Source of the DNA: Cucumis sativus
Lineage: Eukaryota > Streptophyta > Magnoliopsida > Cucurbitales > Cucurbitaceae
DNA length: 64,000 bases
Reading direction: 5' to 3'
NCBI RefSeq assembly: GCF_000004075.3
Contig: NC_026659.2
Coordinates: forward strand, 434,001-498,000
The notes below the pieces were generated by a model. The model had not been told where the DNA came from and did not search any database. It worked only from the letters and a program-made list of their open reading frames with translations. A program made the translations under genes and the position numbers. Positions 34,901 through 47,527 of the stretch are shown one piece after another. How positions within the stretch are numbered: the first letter of the stretch is position 1; every line of letters begins with the position of its first letter.

Positions 34901-37897
34901 TCATTTAATCTTTAATAGGTAAGTCTTAGTTAGAAAATTCCTAATAAACATGTTCAAAATATTATTATATTATCTAAGTAAATTGAAGTATATATAAATT
35001 GAAACTATATTAAGTTGATTTCGAAGTTGACGTAATACAAAGTTTACGATGGTTGAGCTATTTTTAGCCTCCTTATTGGTGACTTATTTAATGTGTAAAT
35101 TAGAGAAGGGAATTAAATAGTTTTAGAAAGATTATGAGAAGAAGAGACGAAGAAATTGGGACAAAAGCTTTTTGAGCAATGCCATGTGCTGTGTTATAGC
35201 ATGCCACCGAAAGTATATAATATAATGTCAGTGTTATTTATATTTAATATAGTGGCTAATATATTAAATCAAATAAATTTTATTTCTATGTTCAATTTTC
35301 ATTTTCAACCATTATTATTAAATTTGGCTCCATATCTTTTCTTCAATCATTATTCAATACCATTCAATCATTCATTTAAATACATTTTTAATAATTCATC
35401 TCAATAATTTACCCATCAATATATATTTGTGCCATCCTTCCATTTTCCTCCTTTAGTAAATGAATGACATGTCAGATACATATATATACAGATGTGTTAG
35501 TTGAATGGAAATTTTCATATGTAATTAGATTGCTAATTGTTGTTTTAATCTATTATAATTAAGAAAATTGCGTCGGAAGATAATTCATACTTATAGCCCA
35601 TAACATTTCTTTTTGCATACCGTAAATATGATAAATAATTAAAAATATAAACTATTTAAATTTACTATTTTCTATTATCATTTTTTCTTTTTTTGTTATT
35701 TTTGCTATTTTATAGTAAGTTGGGATTCACAAATTTAGATTCATTGTGGTGATAGATTATATTGACCACCACCATTCAAATTAACCAATAATATTCTATA
35801 AAAAGGAATCAAAAAATTTTTAATTAAAAATTACTAAACATCATTGAAATTATAATAATGTAAAATTAGTGAAAACATATCATTCAAATTATGTGGATTT
35901 ATAAAATATTTGAAAATCAAACTAAAACTAAACTAAAATCATTTATACATGGTTCGGTTTGATTTAATGTTTTAAATCAATTCTAAAACTGAACTAAACA
36001 GCTTTATTTAAAAAAATTTAAAGAAATTTTCTTAAAGGTTTTTCTTCCTATTTCTAAAACTCAATTAAATATGTTGACCTTAAGAGAAATTTTATAGAGC
36101 CAAATGTTTCAGTGGCTCAAGATTGTTCGAAATTTAAAACAAAAAGATAAATTTTATCGAATTTGATGTTTGATCTCTAGAATTTAAAGAGAACCGAAAC
36201 CCAATTATATATGTGATTTGTTTTGACACAAACATGCAATTATGTTCAGTTTCATATGAGATTTTTTTTTTGCATTATGCAGTTATAGCTTGAAACCGAA
36301 CCGTGAACACCCCTAATTGAAATAACCTAAAAATAGGCATAATCTTTAGACCAAAAAATTATGTGTATAAATAATTTTAAATCTTTTCATTTCATTTTTT
36401 TTAAAGAAAAAAAATATTTTGAGAGGAATGTAATTACAAATGTCTATTTGATAAATGTTATATGGAAATCAAAGAAAAAATTACCAATATAGATTTGTTA
36501 ATTTTTATTAATAAATCAAATAATTTACCTTAGAAATTATATGAAATTTTGTAAAATATTTAAAGATAAAAAAAAAAAAAAAGACAAAAAGAAAACATTT
36601 TTCTTAAGGGAAATATAAAAGATCAGATGCGGCAGGTTCCACCCTAAGATCGGCACGTGACTAATTTACAAACTTCCATGATTTTATTTATTTATTTATT
36701 ATTATTTTCAATTCTAATGTTATAGTATTGTATTTTTTAATTTTAGAGTAATTTACGTAGTCCTATGCTATGCTATGGGATATATAACCTTCTTATTATT
36801 CTGTACTAAAGAAAATATAACTAATTTAAAAGTTTATGGATGAAAATAATATTAAAATCAAATGTATTTATTCTTGTGTTTTAAGAAAGTATTACTCTAA
36901 TTTTGAATTTTAATTGTGTTATTAAATTAGACTAAAAGTTGGGGTGATGTTTAAATCATCTCATTAAAATCTTTGAATTTTTTGTCCTAAAAGCAACGTA
37001 TACACAATATATACCAAAAATGTTGAAAAAGAGTTGAAATATAAAAATATGACTTCAAAACCATTCTTAATCATTATGACACATCCCTTTGTATTGGTAC
37101 ATTTGAATTTATCATGACTTACCTTAACAATCAAGAATGTAAGAGATACAGTATGTGATCTTCTATTTCATTTTTTTTTTCTTTTCGAGTTCAATGATTA
37201 AATGATCGGGAGATCTAACTCTCAACTTTTAAAGTGAAAATGATGTCTTAAAAGATGCTTGAATTTGACCATATAAAATCAAATGAAGAACGGGAAGCAA
37301 AAGTAAAAATTGTGCATTGGAAAAGAAATTTTGGAAGTAGAAGGTTTAGAATTAGCATATATTAGTTTTTTCTTAGGACAATGATAACATAAGTTGAACC
37401 ATGAAGATTAAAAGAAATGAGCAAATGTGAAAAGAAGAAAATAGACTTGTGGTGTGTGCAGCTCAAAAAAGATTCAACTTTTTAGGGGGAAATGAATGGA
37501 GAAAGGTAAATCTTTTGGACAATGTATAGTTCCCAATAGATTTTGTATTTTTGCTTTTTCCACAGACTTGGTGGCTAGGCTAGGCAAATATTATATGTGT
37601 ATATATTATGGACACAGAAAAAAAAAGGCACAATGAGAGAGAGAAGAAGCAAGAACAACAGTGTTTTTTATGTATATAAATGAATAAATTTTAACGGAGG
37701 AAATGGGAAAATGGAAAAGGAGGGGAAAAAGTTGCAGGGTTGGGTTTTGATGGTGAAGGGGATGGGATTAAAGGCAATGAAATGCAATAAGGAAGTCAAA
37801 AGAAGCTTAGCAAAGTAAGCCTTTTTTGCTTATTTTGGTTTTTGTAAATTGGGAAAGGGAAAATTTTTAACGTCCACCATTGCAGGACAGCCCATGC

Positions 37898-37905
37898 TAT
37901 ATATA
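37898..37905 (+). promoter_or_regulatory. TATA box of the AAA ATPase gene
   Basis: TATATATA followed by GTTCTC lies about 420 bases before the main ATG. The downstream sequence is C/T-rich (37930-38110), as expected for a plant leader. Confidence 0.5.
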
Positions 37906-38137
37906 GTTCTCTTAACTCATAACCTGTCAACACCCTCCGACCAACGTCGTCTCCGGATTCACAATCCAATATTTTCTCCTGTTTTTCCCCTCAAAACTTA
38001 AAAATAAAAATAAAAATAAAAAAAATCCCACCAACACATTCCCTTGATTCTCTCTCTCTTTTTCCCTATTGCTGCAAATACACTTCTGAATCCCCACGAT
38101 TCTTCCCTCTTCTCAGGGATATTCAGCCCAATTTCTT

Positions 38138-38232
38138 ATGCTGTTTCTTCCAATGGATCATCATCAGGTAGCAAGTACATGGTGGGTTTGTTGTTGGGTT
38201 TGAAGGTGATTCAAGATCGGATTTGTGCGTGA
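38138..38232 (+). promoter_or_regulatory. Two short upstream ORFs in the AAA ATPase leader
   Basis: Within the presumed 5' UTR an ATG at 38138 opens a 21-codon frame ending at 38203, and a second ATG at 38179 opens a 17-codon frame ending at 38232. Both stop before the main start at 38321. They would reduce translation of the main frame if the leader is not spliced; a possible donor at 38168 could remove them. Confidence 0.35.
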
Positions 38233-38320
38233 GATTTTGTTTTTCTCAATCTGTTTGGGTAAAGGAGAAAAAGGAAAATTTTGTTTTGGGGGTGTGTTGT
38301 ATTTTTTTTTGGTGGTGGTT

Positions 38321-41300
38321 ATGGAACAGAAGCACATTTTTCTATCTGCTTTGGGTGTTGGTGTTGGAGTCGGGGTTGGCCTTGGATTGAGCTCTGGACA
38401 AGCTGTTGGGAAGTGGGTTGGAGGAAATGGCTCTTCTGATGAAATTACAGGCCAAAATATTGAACAGGAGCTGATCAGGCAGCTGCTTGATGGCAAAAAC
38501 AGCAATGTAACTTTTGCTGAGTTTCCTTATTATCTAAGGTAATGATATGATTCTATCTTCTTTGATCTTTTAAACATCTTTTCCTTTTTTGTTAGTCAGC
38601 AAGGTGGCTGGAAAGTTCCTCCTGCTTATTGATTTTGGTTTAAGCCAGATTGATTATACAGTTGATCCTTGAGATAGTTGTTGTTTGAGGCTCCTTCTTG
38701 ATATCACCCTGTTTGTATAATCCATCAAAGCATAGAATCTTTGTTACTTACCGGTTCCAAGAAATTGGAGGTTATGGTTAAACTTCGTTTGATTCTATGT
38801 GGTAAAACGCAACGTGCTATTGGATGGTGTTTACTGAGGATTGGATTCATGTATACTTGGTGAATGGAGGAGGGGATGATGAGATTTGAGAAGATTATGT
38901 CTATGCCTTGCCTATTTGTAAAACATTTTGATTAGGGGTTTTCATGATTCAATTTGAAGCATTCCTTTTTGTCTGTGTTGAGCTTCTGTTGTTGAAACTC
39001 TTTTGAATTTTAATGCTTCATGTGTGTACACTAATATGTCAACCACAATTGGTATTCTGTTTGTTGCATCCTTAGTAATCAATAAGAAAAATCGCAGAAG
39101 TACATCAATACAATGAAGTAGTTCATTAGAAGTACAAGAAAAAATCTACTTGTGTTGTCAATTTATTTGTACTTTCATCCTTCTTTTTATCCATATTTTT
39201 TCAACAATCTCATGGTTTTGCAGTCTTTTAGCCAAGTCCTTGTACCAAATATGAAAAGAGAATCTTTGTACCTTAAAGTGCTTTTGTGCCAAGGGATTTA
39301 AAAATCCTTGTTTTTTTTTCTTTTTCTTTTCCACTGTTCAGAACTTAATCAGGCCATCATTGTGAAAATTCCAGTTTGTGAGAATTTTCTGTGGTTACTT
39401 CATCCTCAACACTTCCAACATCACATACCTATAGTTTTATATCTTGAATTCACACACCTGATCATATTTTCATGTTCTTCTTTGAACTAATCTTTCTTTG
39501 ATAATAATCACAGCGAAAGGACTCGAGTCCTTTTGATGAGTGCTGCATATGTTCATTTGAAGCACTGTGACATCTCCAAGCACACCAGGAATCTTTCACC
39601 AGCTAGTCGGGCTATTTTGCTTTCAGGACCAACAGGTATGAATTATGATGCTTCTACCTCGAGTACCTTGTCGCAAACAACACTTTTCAGGGCACAGCAT
39701 ATGATGGAATCTGGTTGTATATTTTTTTCTTTCATAAAGAACTTTACCAGCAGATGCTTGCCAAGGCACTGGCGCATCACTTTGAGTCGAAGTTGCTGTT
39801 GTTAGACGTCTCTGACTTCTCTTTAAAGGTAATTTAACTACACATTTAAGTTCATCTTTTTGGTTTTATTTTGTGACTTACATCAGCACTGTTAAATTTT
39901 CTACAGATGCAGAGCAAATACGGTTGTCCCAAGAAAGATTCTGTAAGTTCCAATTTCCATCAGTGAGGATTAAAATGTTTTTATTTTCCTAAAATATAGG
40001 TAAGTGTCATGTTTTTAGAATGCAATTTCTGAAAACTTCAACTAGGTTAGTAGGTATTTAGCCACAATCTGATGCGAGTGCTTAAACATGGACATGTTGC
40101 TTGAGGAGGCCTAGGAAAACAGTTATTCCTAACATGTTGGATTTCTTTTGCAGTCATTCAGGAGATCGATCTCTGAGGTGACATTGGAGCGAATGTCTAG
40201 CGTTTGGGGTTCCTTTTCAATTCTTCCTACAAGTGGAAATACTAGGGGTAAGAAAAACATATGTTTTCCTTCTCCAAGATAAATGTTCCTCCTACACTTG
40301 ACAAGTTTATTCTGTCTTATCTAAATATACGAGTTCTGTGTTTTTATTTCTTATCAACAAAAAGAAATTAATGGCTGTTTTTAAGGTTATTCTGATTGAT
40401 TTGTAATATCAATAAAGATGGACAACAGAATATCCCTTTATGGTTGTTCTTTCGAAGTTCAACAAAAAGATTCATAGTTATTAATCATCTCTTTTTTCCT
40501 CATATTTTCATTCCATTTTCTCTTACAGGAAATCTCAGAAGGCAAAGCAGTACCACCGACATTCAATCGAGGTAGTTTGTCTTTATCTAGTTGCGAGATT
40601 GAGTAACGCTGTAATTTTATTGGAGGCATCAGTTGCACACTATGTTTTAATTTCTAACTGAGATTTTATTTTTTTTATCTGCAGATGCTCGGATAGCTCA
40701 TCTAATCTTCCAAAGCTTCGGAGAAATGCTTCTGCTGCTTCTGATATCAGTAGTATCTCATCAAACTATGGTTCAACAAACTCAGGTTAAATCCAAAATC
40801 CAAATAAATTTGAAATGAAATTATTTAACTAATCCTTGTTGCTCAATCATATATTCAAGCTAATGTATTAATACTTTGTTGCTTTAGTGTTGGCAAACCA
40901 AATCAGTATTTCCATTTCACCACTGCATATTTTGCTCTTTTTCGTTTCAGTCCAATTATGTCTTATTTTGTTGTATTGATGAAAACTAGAACATGGAATA
41001 ATAGCTAAAAAAGCCTTGAATCATAATTCCTGATTTTCTTTTTCAGCTTCCGCCAAGCGCACAAATACTTGGTGCTTTGATGAGAAACTTTTTCTTCAGT
41101 CACTTTATAAGGTAATCCACTTATAATTTGTTTGATATTGATACGAATCTTATTTTAGTATAGCTTATAACGGTCTGAAAATTAGTCTAACTGTCTGAAT
41201 CTTACAGGTCCTGGTGTCGGTATCAGAAACTACTTCCATAATTTTGTATCTGAGAGATGTTGAGAGACTTCTTCTTAAGTCACAGAGGATATACAATCTG

Positions 41301-44300
41301 TTCCATAGATTTCTGAACAAGCTCTCAGGATCAATTTTAGTCCTTGGTTCTCGAATGGTTGATGTTGAAAATGATTGTGGGGATGTTGACGACAGATTGA
41401 CCAATTTATTCCGGTATAGTGTTGAAATTCGACCCCCTGAAGATGAGAACCATCTTGTCAGCTGGAAAGCTCAATTGGAAGAGGATATGAAGATGATTCA
41501 GTTCCAAGATAATAAAAATCACATCGCTGAAGTACTTGCTGCAAATGATCTTGAATGTGATGATCTTGGTTCAATTTGCCATGCAGACACTATGGTTCTA
41601 AGTAATTATATTGAAGAAATTGTCGTGTCGGCGATATCGTATCATTTGATGAACAACCGGGATCCAGAATACCGAAATGGAAAACTTCTGATATCTTCCA
41701 AGAGGTATGCACAAAATTCCTAGTTAGGATTGCTATCCCAACCAATCTCCCCCTCAGCAAGAAGAGAGAAAATAATAGAGCCCCCATGAATGGACCTCTA
41801 TTAACATATTCTAATAAAATTTTGGTTTTGGAGCAGTTTATCCCATGGATTGGGTATATTCCAGGAAGGCAATAGTGAAGGAAAAGACACTCTAAAGCTT
41901 GAGACAAATGCAGAATCATCAAAGGTTTGATTTATCTTTCGAAAATTTGCTTCAAAAAGCACGTGTCATTGTAAATCTTTATCAATGTGATTCTGAAAAG
42001 TGCAACTTTTGCAGGAAGCCCAAAGGGACGAAGCTGTTGGGGCAAAGACTGAATCTAAATCTGAAAATCCAGCTACAGAGGCAGAGAAATCTGTTCCCAT
42101 AGTGAAAAAAGATGTTGAAAATGTGCCTCCACAAAAAGCACCTGTAAGTTGGAGTTTTTAGTGAAGGTGGAACTTGGAACATGTTTGATTCGATTTCTGA
42201 CATTTGAACACCTTAAATGAGTCAATCGAGATTTACCAAGTATCATGTCAAACCTCCGCAATGTTATTATTTCTACTTGTTAAGTTTTCTACATATTCTA
42301 AGTCCACAAGTGAGGAGTGTTAAGATTGAGATAATAATAAATTTACCTTTGTCCATCGGCTCAAGCTTATGAATCAATCGGTGATTAAACAAAGTTCATT
42401 ATTTACCTAATGGATTGCATTTTTATTTTATTGTTATCAACAACTAAAGTTTTTGTAAATCATAGGTCCCTAGACCGTGCCTCAAAATGATAACCAATTT
42501 TACGAGTTCTTGGTACTCGAATTACATTGGTTAAGAATCATGTGTATTTTATGAACATAATGTCCTTGTTGGTTTCTAGTGTTTGGAACTGAGGTTTCAA
42601 CTTTGTTACTCCTGGGTATTCTTTCACTTAATTCTCAGTTTACATGGTCACTGTTGGCAGGGACTTTCCCTGTTCTATCTCCTTCTTTCATCCTTTTAAT
42701 ATTTCCTTTACTTTGACAGGAAATTCCTCCTGACAACGAATTTGAGAAGCGTATAAGACCTGAAGTTATCCCTGCAAATGAAATTGGGGTCACATTTGCA
42801 GACATTGGTGCTATGGATGAAATCAAAGAGTCCTTACAGGAATTAGTCATGCTTCCTCTTCGACGACCAGACCTCTTTAAGGGCGGACTTCTTAAACCTT
42901 GTAGGGGCATCCTGCTTTTCGGCCCTCCTGGAACGGGTAAAACAATGTTGGCAAAGGCCATTGCTAATGAAGCCGGAGCAAGTTTCATCAATGTTTCAAT
43001 GTCCACAATTACTTCTAAATGGTTTGGAGAAGATGAGAAGAATGTCCGTGCATTGTTTACGCTTGCAGCAAAAGTCTCACCTACAATTATTTTTGTCGAC
43101 GAAGTCGATAGCATGCTCGGCCAAAGGACTAGAGTGGGAGAGCACGAGGCCATGCGAAAGATTAAAAATGAATTCATGTCACATTGGGATGGACTCCTGA
43201 CTAGGAATGATGAGCGAATACTAGTTCTTGCTGCAACCAACAGGCCGTTTGACCTTGATGAAGCAATCATTCGGCGATTTGAACGTCGGTAAGAATACAA
43301 CATTTATCCTTAACCTGGTTTTATTCTCATTTAGTATTTTCACTTTCCCTTCCTTAGAACTCAAGGAGACTATTGTACAACCTATAGAACAAAAACTGTT
43401 CTAGAACGGTTATTACTCATCTTAGAGTGATGGTCTACTTTGCTTATAATCATAATCACAAGTGATCTCTTGATGAGTTGTATAATTTTGGTGAGGACAT
43501 GGGTTAATGTAACACATTATCTTTGCCTACATCTGGTGAGCTCGTCACTACAATGGAATTAGAGAAGTACTAATTATTGACAAATACTTCATGGGAAACT
43601 CATTTCCTAATCCTTCAATATATTCTGTTGAACAGAATTATGGTTGGTCTTCCATCAGTGGAGAGCAGGGAATTGATATTAAGAACTCTTCTATCAAAGG
43701 AGAAGGCTGAAGATCTTGATTTCAAGGAGCTTGCAACTATGACAGAAGGATATAGTGGAAGTGATCTCAAGGTGTGTCCTCTAATGTCTTATGATACCAC
43801 ATGAATTATTCGCCTAGTTCCATTGATCAGCTCATGACCTTTACCTCTGGCAACAGAACTTGTGTGTGACTGCAGCTTATCGGCCTGTTCGGGAGCTCTT
43901 GCAACAGGAGAGATTGAAAGATTTGGTAACTTCATTGAAGCTATTCCTCTGTCTCATCATTAATTGTATAACATGAAATGTTATGTAATCAAAATTCTCC
44001 AAATAAATTTCTGTAACTTCCTCTGCTATAGGAAAAGAAGCAGAGAGAGAAAAAGGAGAAGGAGAAGCAGAAGGAGAAGGAGAAGCAGAAGGAGAAGGAG
44101 AAGGAGAAGGAGAAGGAGGAGGAGATGGAAAAGGAGAAGCAAAAGGAGGAGAAGGAGACTGAAACCAAGAATGAGACCGGGAACGAGAATGGGAAGAAGG
44201 AGAATGAAAATAATTCGGAAGAAGTTACAGGTACAAAAGAGACAGAACAAGATAAACAAGCGATCATTCTGAGGCATCTAAATATGGATGATATGAGGCA

Positions 44301-44752
44301 GGCCAAAAATCAGGTTAATATCTATGTTTCCCTTAATATTGAGATGCAAGTAGACTTTATTTACTCCCACTTCTTTGTGGGTCATGTAGGTAGTTTATTT
44401 GTAATATATTGTTCACGAAGATTAACCCATATTTCATGGATGTCTTTCTATGTTGAAAATGTCATTTTTTAATGAAGTATGTGTTAAATAAATAACAATC
44501 TAGATGGGAAGATGTGAGCAGTCCATTTCTATTAGGGAGCTTCCCTGGAATCTCTTCGTCTTCTTTGAGTAAATATCAATTTCCAAACCAAAAGAAAAAA
44601 AATTGCTAATTTTGAACTTTATGTGTGATGTATTGTAGGTTGCTGCAAGTTTTGCTTCTGAGGGATCAGTTATGAATGAGTTGAAGCAATGGAATGATTT
44701 GTATGGAGAGGGAGGTTCAAGAAAAAAGCAACAACTTACATACTTCTTATAG
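38321..44752 (+). CDS. AAA ATPase of the plant MSP1/DAA1-like group
   Basis: Sixteen exons join in frame: 38321-38538, 39514-39635, 39740-39828, 39907-39942, 40154-40247, 40529-40571, 40685-40785, 41047-41111, 41208-41704, 41837-41924, 42015-42143, 42720-43288, 43636-43771, 43857-43925, 44032-44313 and 44639-44752, giving 883 residues. The N-terminus [18 protein letters not shown] is a glycine-rich hydrophobic helix, probably a membrane anchor. Exon 12 carries the AAA core: Walker A GPPGTGKT, Walker [10 protein letters not shown], sensor 1 LVLAATNRP and arginine-finger region IIRRFERR. The second part of the AAA lid and the conserved end [20 protein letters not shown] follow. Relatives are Arabidopsis At1g64110 (DAA1), At4g28000 and At5g52882; fungal and animal MSP1/ATAD1 extract mislocalised membrane proteins, but the plant function is inferred. 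Exon 15 has an expanded K/E-rich repeat. Confidence 0.93.
42183..42390 (+). mobile_element. Decayed relative of the TRIM, in an AAA ATPase intron
   Basis: It lies in intron 11 (42144-42719). The best match is the 3' half: 'tacttgtt', 'atattctaagtccacaagtgagg' and then 'agTGTTAAGATTGAGAT...AAATTTACCTTTG...CATCGGCTCAAGCTTATGAATCAATCGGTGATTAAA'-type blocks correspond in order to the interior end, purine tract and right LTR of the element at 20282-20606. Upstream, 'atgagtcaatcgagattt' followed by 'gtatca' may be the remains of the left LTR end and primer site. It is strongly diverged and shortened. Boundaries are approximate. Confidence 0.55.
44040..44155 (+). repeat. Purine (GAGAAG-type) repeat within exon 15
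   Basis: An imperfect run of GAGAAG/GAGAAGCAG units on the coding strand of the AAA ATPase codes alternating Lys and Glu with some Gln. All units keep the frame. It is probably length-polymorphic. Confidence 0.85.
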
Positions 44753-46008
44753 TAGAACCAAGCATCTTATCTTGAAAACGTAAAAGCAAGCAGATGTGAG
44801 CGTCATTGGAAAAAATGAAATGAGGTGCAAAATCAGGAGATTCGGGAAACTCTTCTAGCATTAAAGATCTATTCTAGCAATGAGTCAACCTATGTGGGAC
44901 AAGTTCATCACCTATTATGCCGTAGCATTCCAGTGGTATCTGTCATTTGTTTCGAGTCATATGGTTAAGGAAAGGGTAATGAATGAACTTTAGGCTAGTG
45001 TTCAAACCGTTTGCCACGTATCATTGAAAGATTTCAATTACGATGTTTTCGAGTACACGGCGCTGGGAGATGTATTATGAAAATATGGAGCAGATAGTCA
45101 GATTTGTTTGATATATTTTGGACCATGGGGAACATACCATAGGATTTGTACATCATTTATCTGTAATTCTTATGCATTCAAACTATAAAGGTTGTAGAGT
45201 TTGTATCATAAATTACTTGAGCTTTCTCTTAGAGATATTCTTTATGCATTATTTGACAGATATCTTATATTGTTGAACTTGAAGCAGAACAGTGGTCAAG
45301 CCCTAGATTCATATTTCATAGCTTGGCACCTTAATACTCCATTCACTCGCATTAATAACAAAAAAAACTAGAAATTGAGACGATGATATGGAGCAGTCAA
45401 AACTTGCAATTGTTATTATTGTTTGATCCAAAGGGTTTTTATTGAAAGATCCAAACTTGCAAAAGTGTGTAGTGACATCCAATAGAGGATATGCAAGTAT
45501 GGTAAAGAAACAATATAAAGCAATTAATAGTTTGTTTGGCTTGGAAGAATCCTACCATTCTAAGAAATTAAACACCCCCTCCTCACACATACTTGTGCAA
45601 GTGAAGAAATATTTCATAAATGTGAGATTTTCCAATTAAGAAGTGAAAAGACAACGCAATACAAGTACAAAAGCCTTCAAGCCGAGGTATTACCCATGCA
45701 TGTGCAGTTTTGAATTTCAAGCAACAAAGCCCACCTAAAGAAAAATCTAAATGGAAACCTACTTGATATTGAGCAAAGCTAATAAATTGAAGCAAAATGA
45801 TAAACACACTATTTAACCGGCTTTAAACAGAACAGATATCAAGTAACTTCAATCAGCACACCAATCTAAATACCAATCACCTTATACTCATTTAGTGACG
45901 ATGTGTATTGATTAATAATTGGTATCTAGGACAAAACTTTAATGCATAAGCATTTAAATAAAGTTACACTATTCCTCAAATAACTAGGTATGCAAAAATC
46001 ATAAAAGA
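44753..46008. other. Convergent 3' flanks of AAA ATPase and PNO1
   Basis: The AAA gene (+) and PNO1 (-) end towards each other here. The stretch holds their 3' UTRs and spacer. Open frames are short and featureless. Confidence 0.6.
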
Positions 46009-46683
46009 TCAAAACCTTTCTGCCAATCTGGCTGTAACTGCTCTAAGTTTTGAATAAACTTTTCCAGCCGGAGAACCTAAAATGAGGCTGCAAAGAGAAT
46101 CTCTAGCAATTTTTATGTTGGCAAAGGATCCTAATATGTGAATCTTGGTGTCTGCAATAACTATCCTTGTCTTTGTAGCGTTTTCAATGGCAAACTTTGT
46201 TTTACCAGCTTTACCAGACAATCTGCCAATGGCACGGGACAAGTGCTCACCTCGAAGCGTCTTAACATCTTTGATCTCAAAAGATTCTACATAGAGCTCA
46301 TCCACTCGTAAGAGTGCAATGGCATCGATTACATCAAAACCAAGCATGAAAGCATGAACAAAATCTGCACACTTTTGCAAGTTACTAACGTCGGGTGTGT
46401 CTGCTCTTGTTTTCAGTTCAACTTTACGAGCCTTGAGGTTCATACGGATGTCAATTTTCATCTGATCATATATTGGGGTGTAGATTTCCATCCATGCTTT
46501 CTTGAGAGGAGAATATCGATGTGGAGGAACAGATACCTTTCGGAACTGAACTCGGCCATCGTTCATCTCATGAGGCTTTAGAGGATCAAACTGCGGTTTT
46601 GGCGGCAAGGTCCCAATTTCAGTTACTGTTTTGCTTGAAACTGTTTCCACTTCCATGGAAACGGGAACTTCAGTAGACTGCAT
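46009..46683 (-). CDS. PNO1: RNA-binding protein PNO1 (Dim2/Rrp20), 40S ribosome assembly
   Basis: A single coding exon of 224 residues starts at ATG 46683-46681 (MQSTEVPVSMEVETV). After a short acidic leader the conserved core begins KPHEMNDGRVQFRKVSVPPHRYSPLKKAW and runs through IYDQMKIDIRMNLKARKVELKT. A degenerate first KH domain is followed by the canonical second KH region with GRLSGKAGKTKFAIENATKTRI. The protein ends GKVYSKLRAVTARLAERF. PNO1 binds the 3' end of 18S pre-rRNA with Nob1 and Dim1 in the nucleolus and cytoplasm and is needed for small-subunit maturation. The 5' UTR is split: acceptor just before 46707, donor at 47528, an 820-base leader intron. The core is nearly invariant across eukaryotes, so the call is firm. 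Confidence 0.96.
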   Translation of the reverse strand: MQSTEVPVSMEVETVSSKTVTEIGTLPPKPQFDPLKPHEMNDGRVQFRKVSVPPHRYSPLKKAWMEIYTPIYDQMKIDIRMNLKARKVELKTRADTPDVSNLQKCADFVHAFMLGFDVIDAIALLRVDELYVESFEIKDVKTLRGEHLSRAIGRLSGKAGKTKFAIENATKTRIVIADTKIHILGSFANIKIARDSLCSLILGSPAGKVYSKLRAVTARLAERF

Positions 46684-46707
46684 TATGAAATTTTGCTGAG
46701 TTCCACC

Positions 46708-47527
46708 CTGCAAACAACCAAATAGCTCCCATTAGACAACAATATGTGAGCAATATCCGAGTGAAAGATTAGATGGATTAGAAAGCCATCAACACGAAAG
46801 GCAGCACAATAGAAGGCATAAATCTCCACCCCCACCCTCCTAGAAAAAAAAAAAAAAAAGGAAAAAGCAAACGAAGTAAAATTATAATAAAATCCCCAGT
46901 GAGAAGATTATACCTTGACCTTTTAAAGGTCTCATAATAAGGTAGTACACACACGTATAACCTCAGAATATAGAAGTCTACCAAAATGTATTGTAAAATG
47001 AAAATGGAACGCCCCAAAACATCAACTTGCAGAAAGGATGAGGTGAATAGTATTCCTCCCAAGAAACAATACTCAATTGCGATTTGAAAAAAGACTTTAA
47101 AAAAAAGAACCCTTCAAAAGCTAGCTCTTCTAATTACCCAATCCACCAGAAATCCTTTCAAAAGCGCAGAAATTCGAGACAAATTATTCAGCAAAAACAA
47201 ACTACACGTCACAAATCAACAGGAAGAAAGTCACAGAAACAGAGTACAGCAAAAAATTGAAAAGGATCAAATTTAAGAGGAAAAACAAAAGTCTACCCGC
47301 GTTACTTTTCAGCCAATAAGGCATGAATTCGCCTTCATACCAAATCAAACTGGAATGCAGACGATAACAACAATACTCCAGTCAAGCAATCAACGATTAT
47401 CAAATGAAAAACATAGCACCCCAGAAAAAGAAAACTTGCAGAAATCATGAACCCAAAACCAACAATCCCCAGTATGAATCGAAAACCAAACAAATTATAT
47501 AACCCCAAGAATACGAGAGGTAGAAAC
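46708..47527 (-). other. Leader intron of PNO1
   Basis: On the minus strand the donor (CGTCGCAG then GTTTCT) and acceptor (GTTTGCAG then GGTGG) frame 820 bases of T-rich, non-coding sequence. The 5' UTR exon would extend from 47528 to about 47750. The intron holds a poly-A/T run at 46842-46859 and nothing else recognised. Confidence 0.6.

Larger units (their letters stand above)
22850..37890. other. 15-kb AT-rich gene-poor spacer
   Basis: No frame longer than about 85 codons and no splice-consistent exon chain can be supported. It holds many simple repeats: (TA)n at 26811-26830, (GT)n near 27160-27172, GGAA repeats near 30520-30545, ATT repeats near 30911-30930, AT tracts at 31329-31343 and 33938-33953, and (CA)n near 34656-34672. 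There is also a degenerate duplication at 25230-25470 / 25680-25980. Scanning by eye for common conserved plant miRNA sequences found none. It probably contains distal regulatory DNA and decayed transposons that cannot be delimited here. Confidence 0.5.

Noticed and set aside
22850-37890. Various 60-115 codon frames in the spacer (for example 24416-24631, 34331-34546, 35156-35407)
   Set aside because: All are low-complexity or AT-biased, lack conserved motifs and have no splice partners.
42635-43303. 222-codon minus-strand frame over the AAA core
   Set aside because: Antisense of the Walker A/B exon; the open frame follows from codon bias of the real gene.
43964-44277. Arginine-rich (+) and leucine/serine-phenylalanine-rich (-) frames over exon 15
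   Set aside because: They are other readings of the GAGAAG repeat. The K/E frame is the one joined to the conserved exons on both sides.
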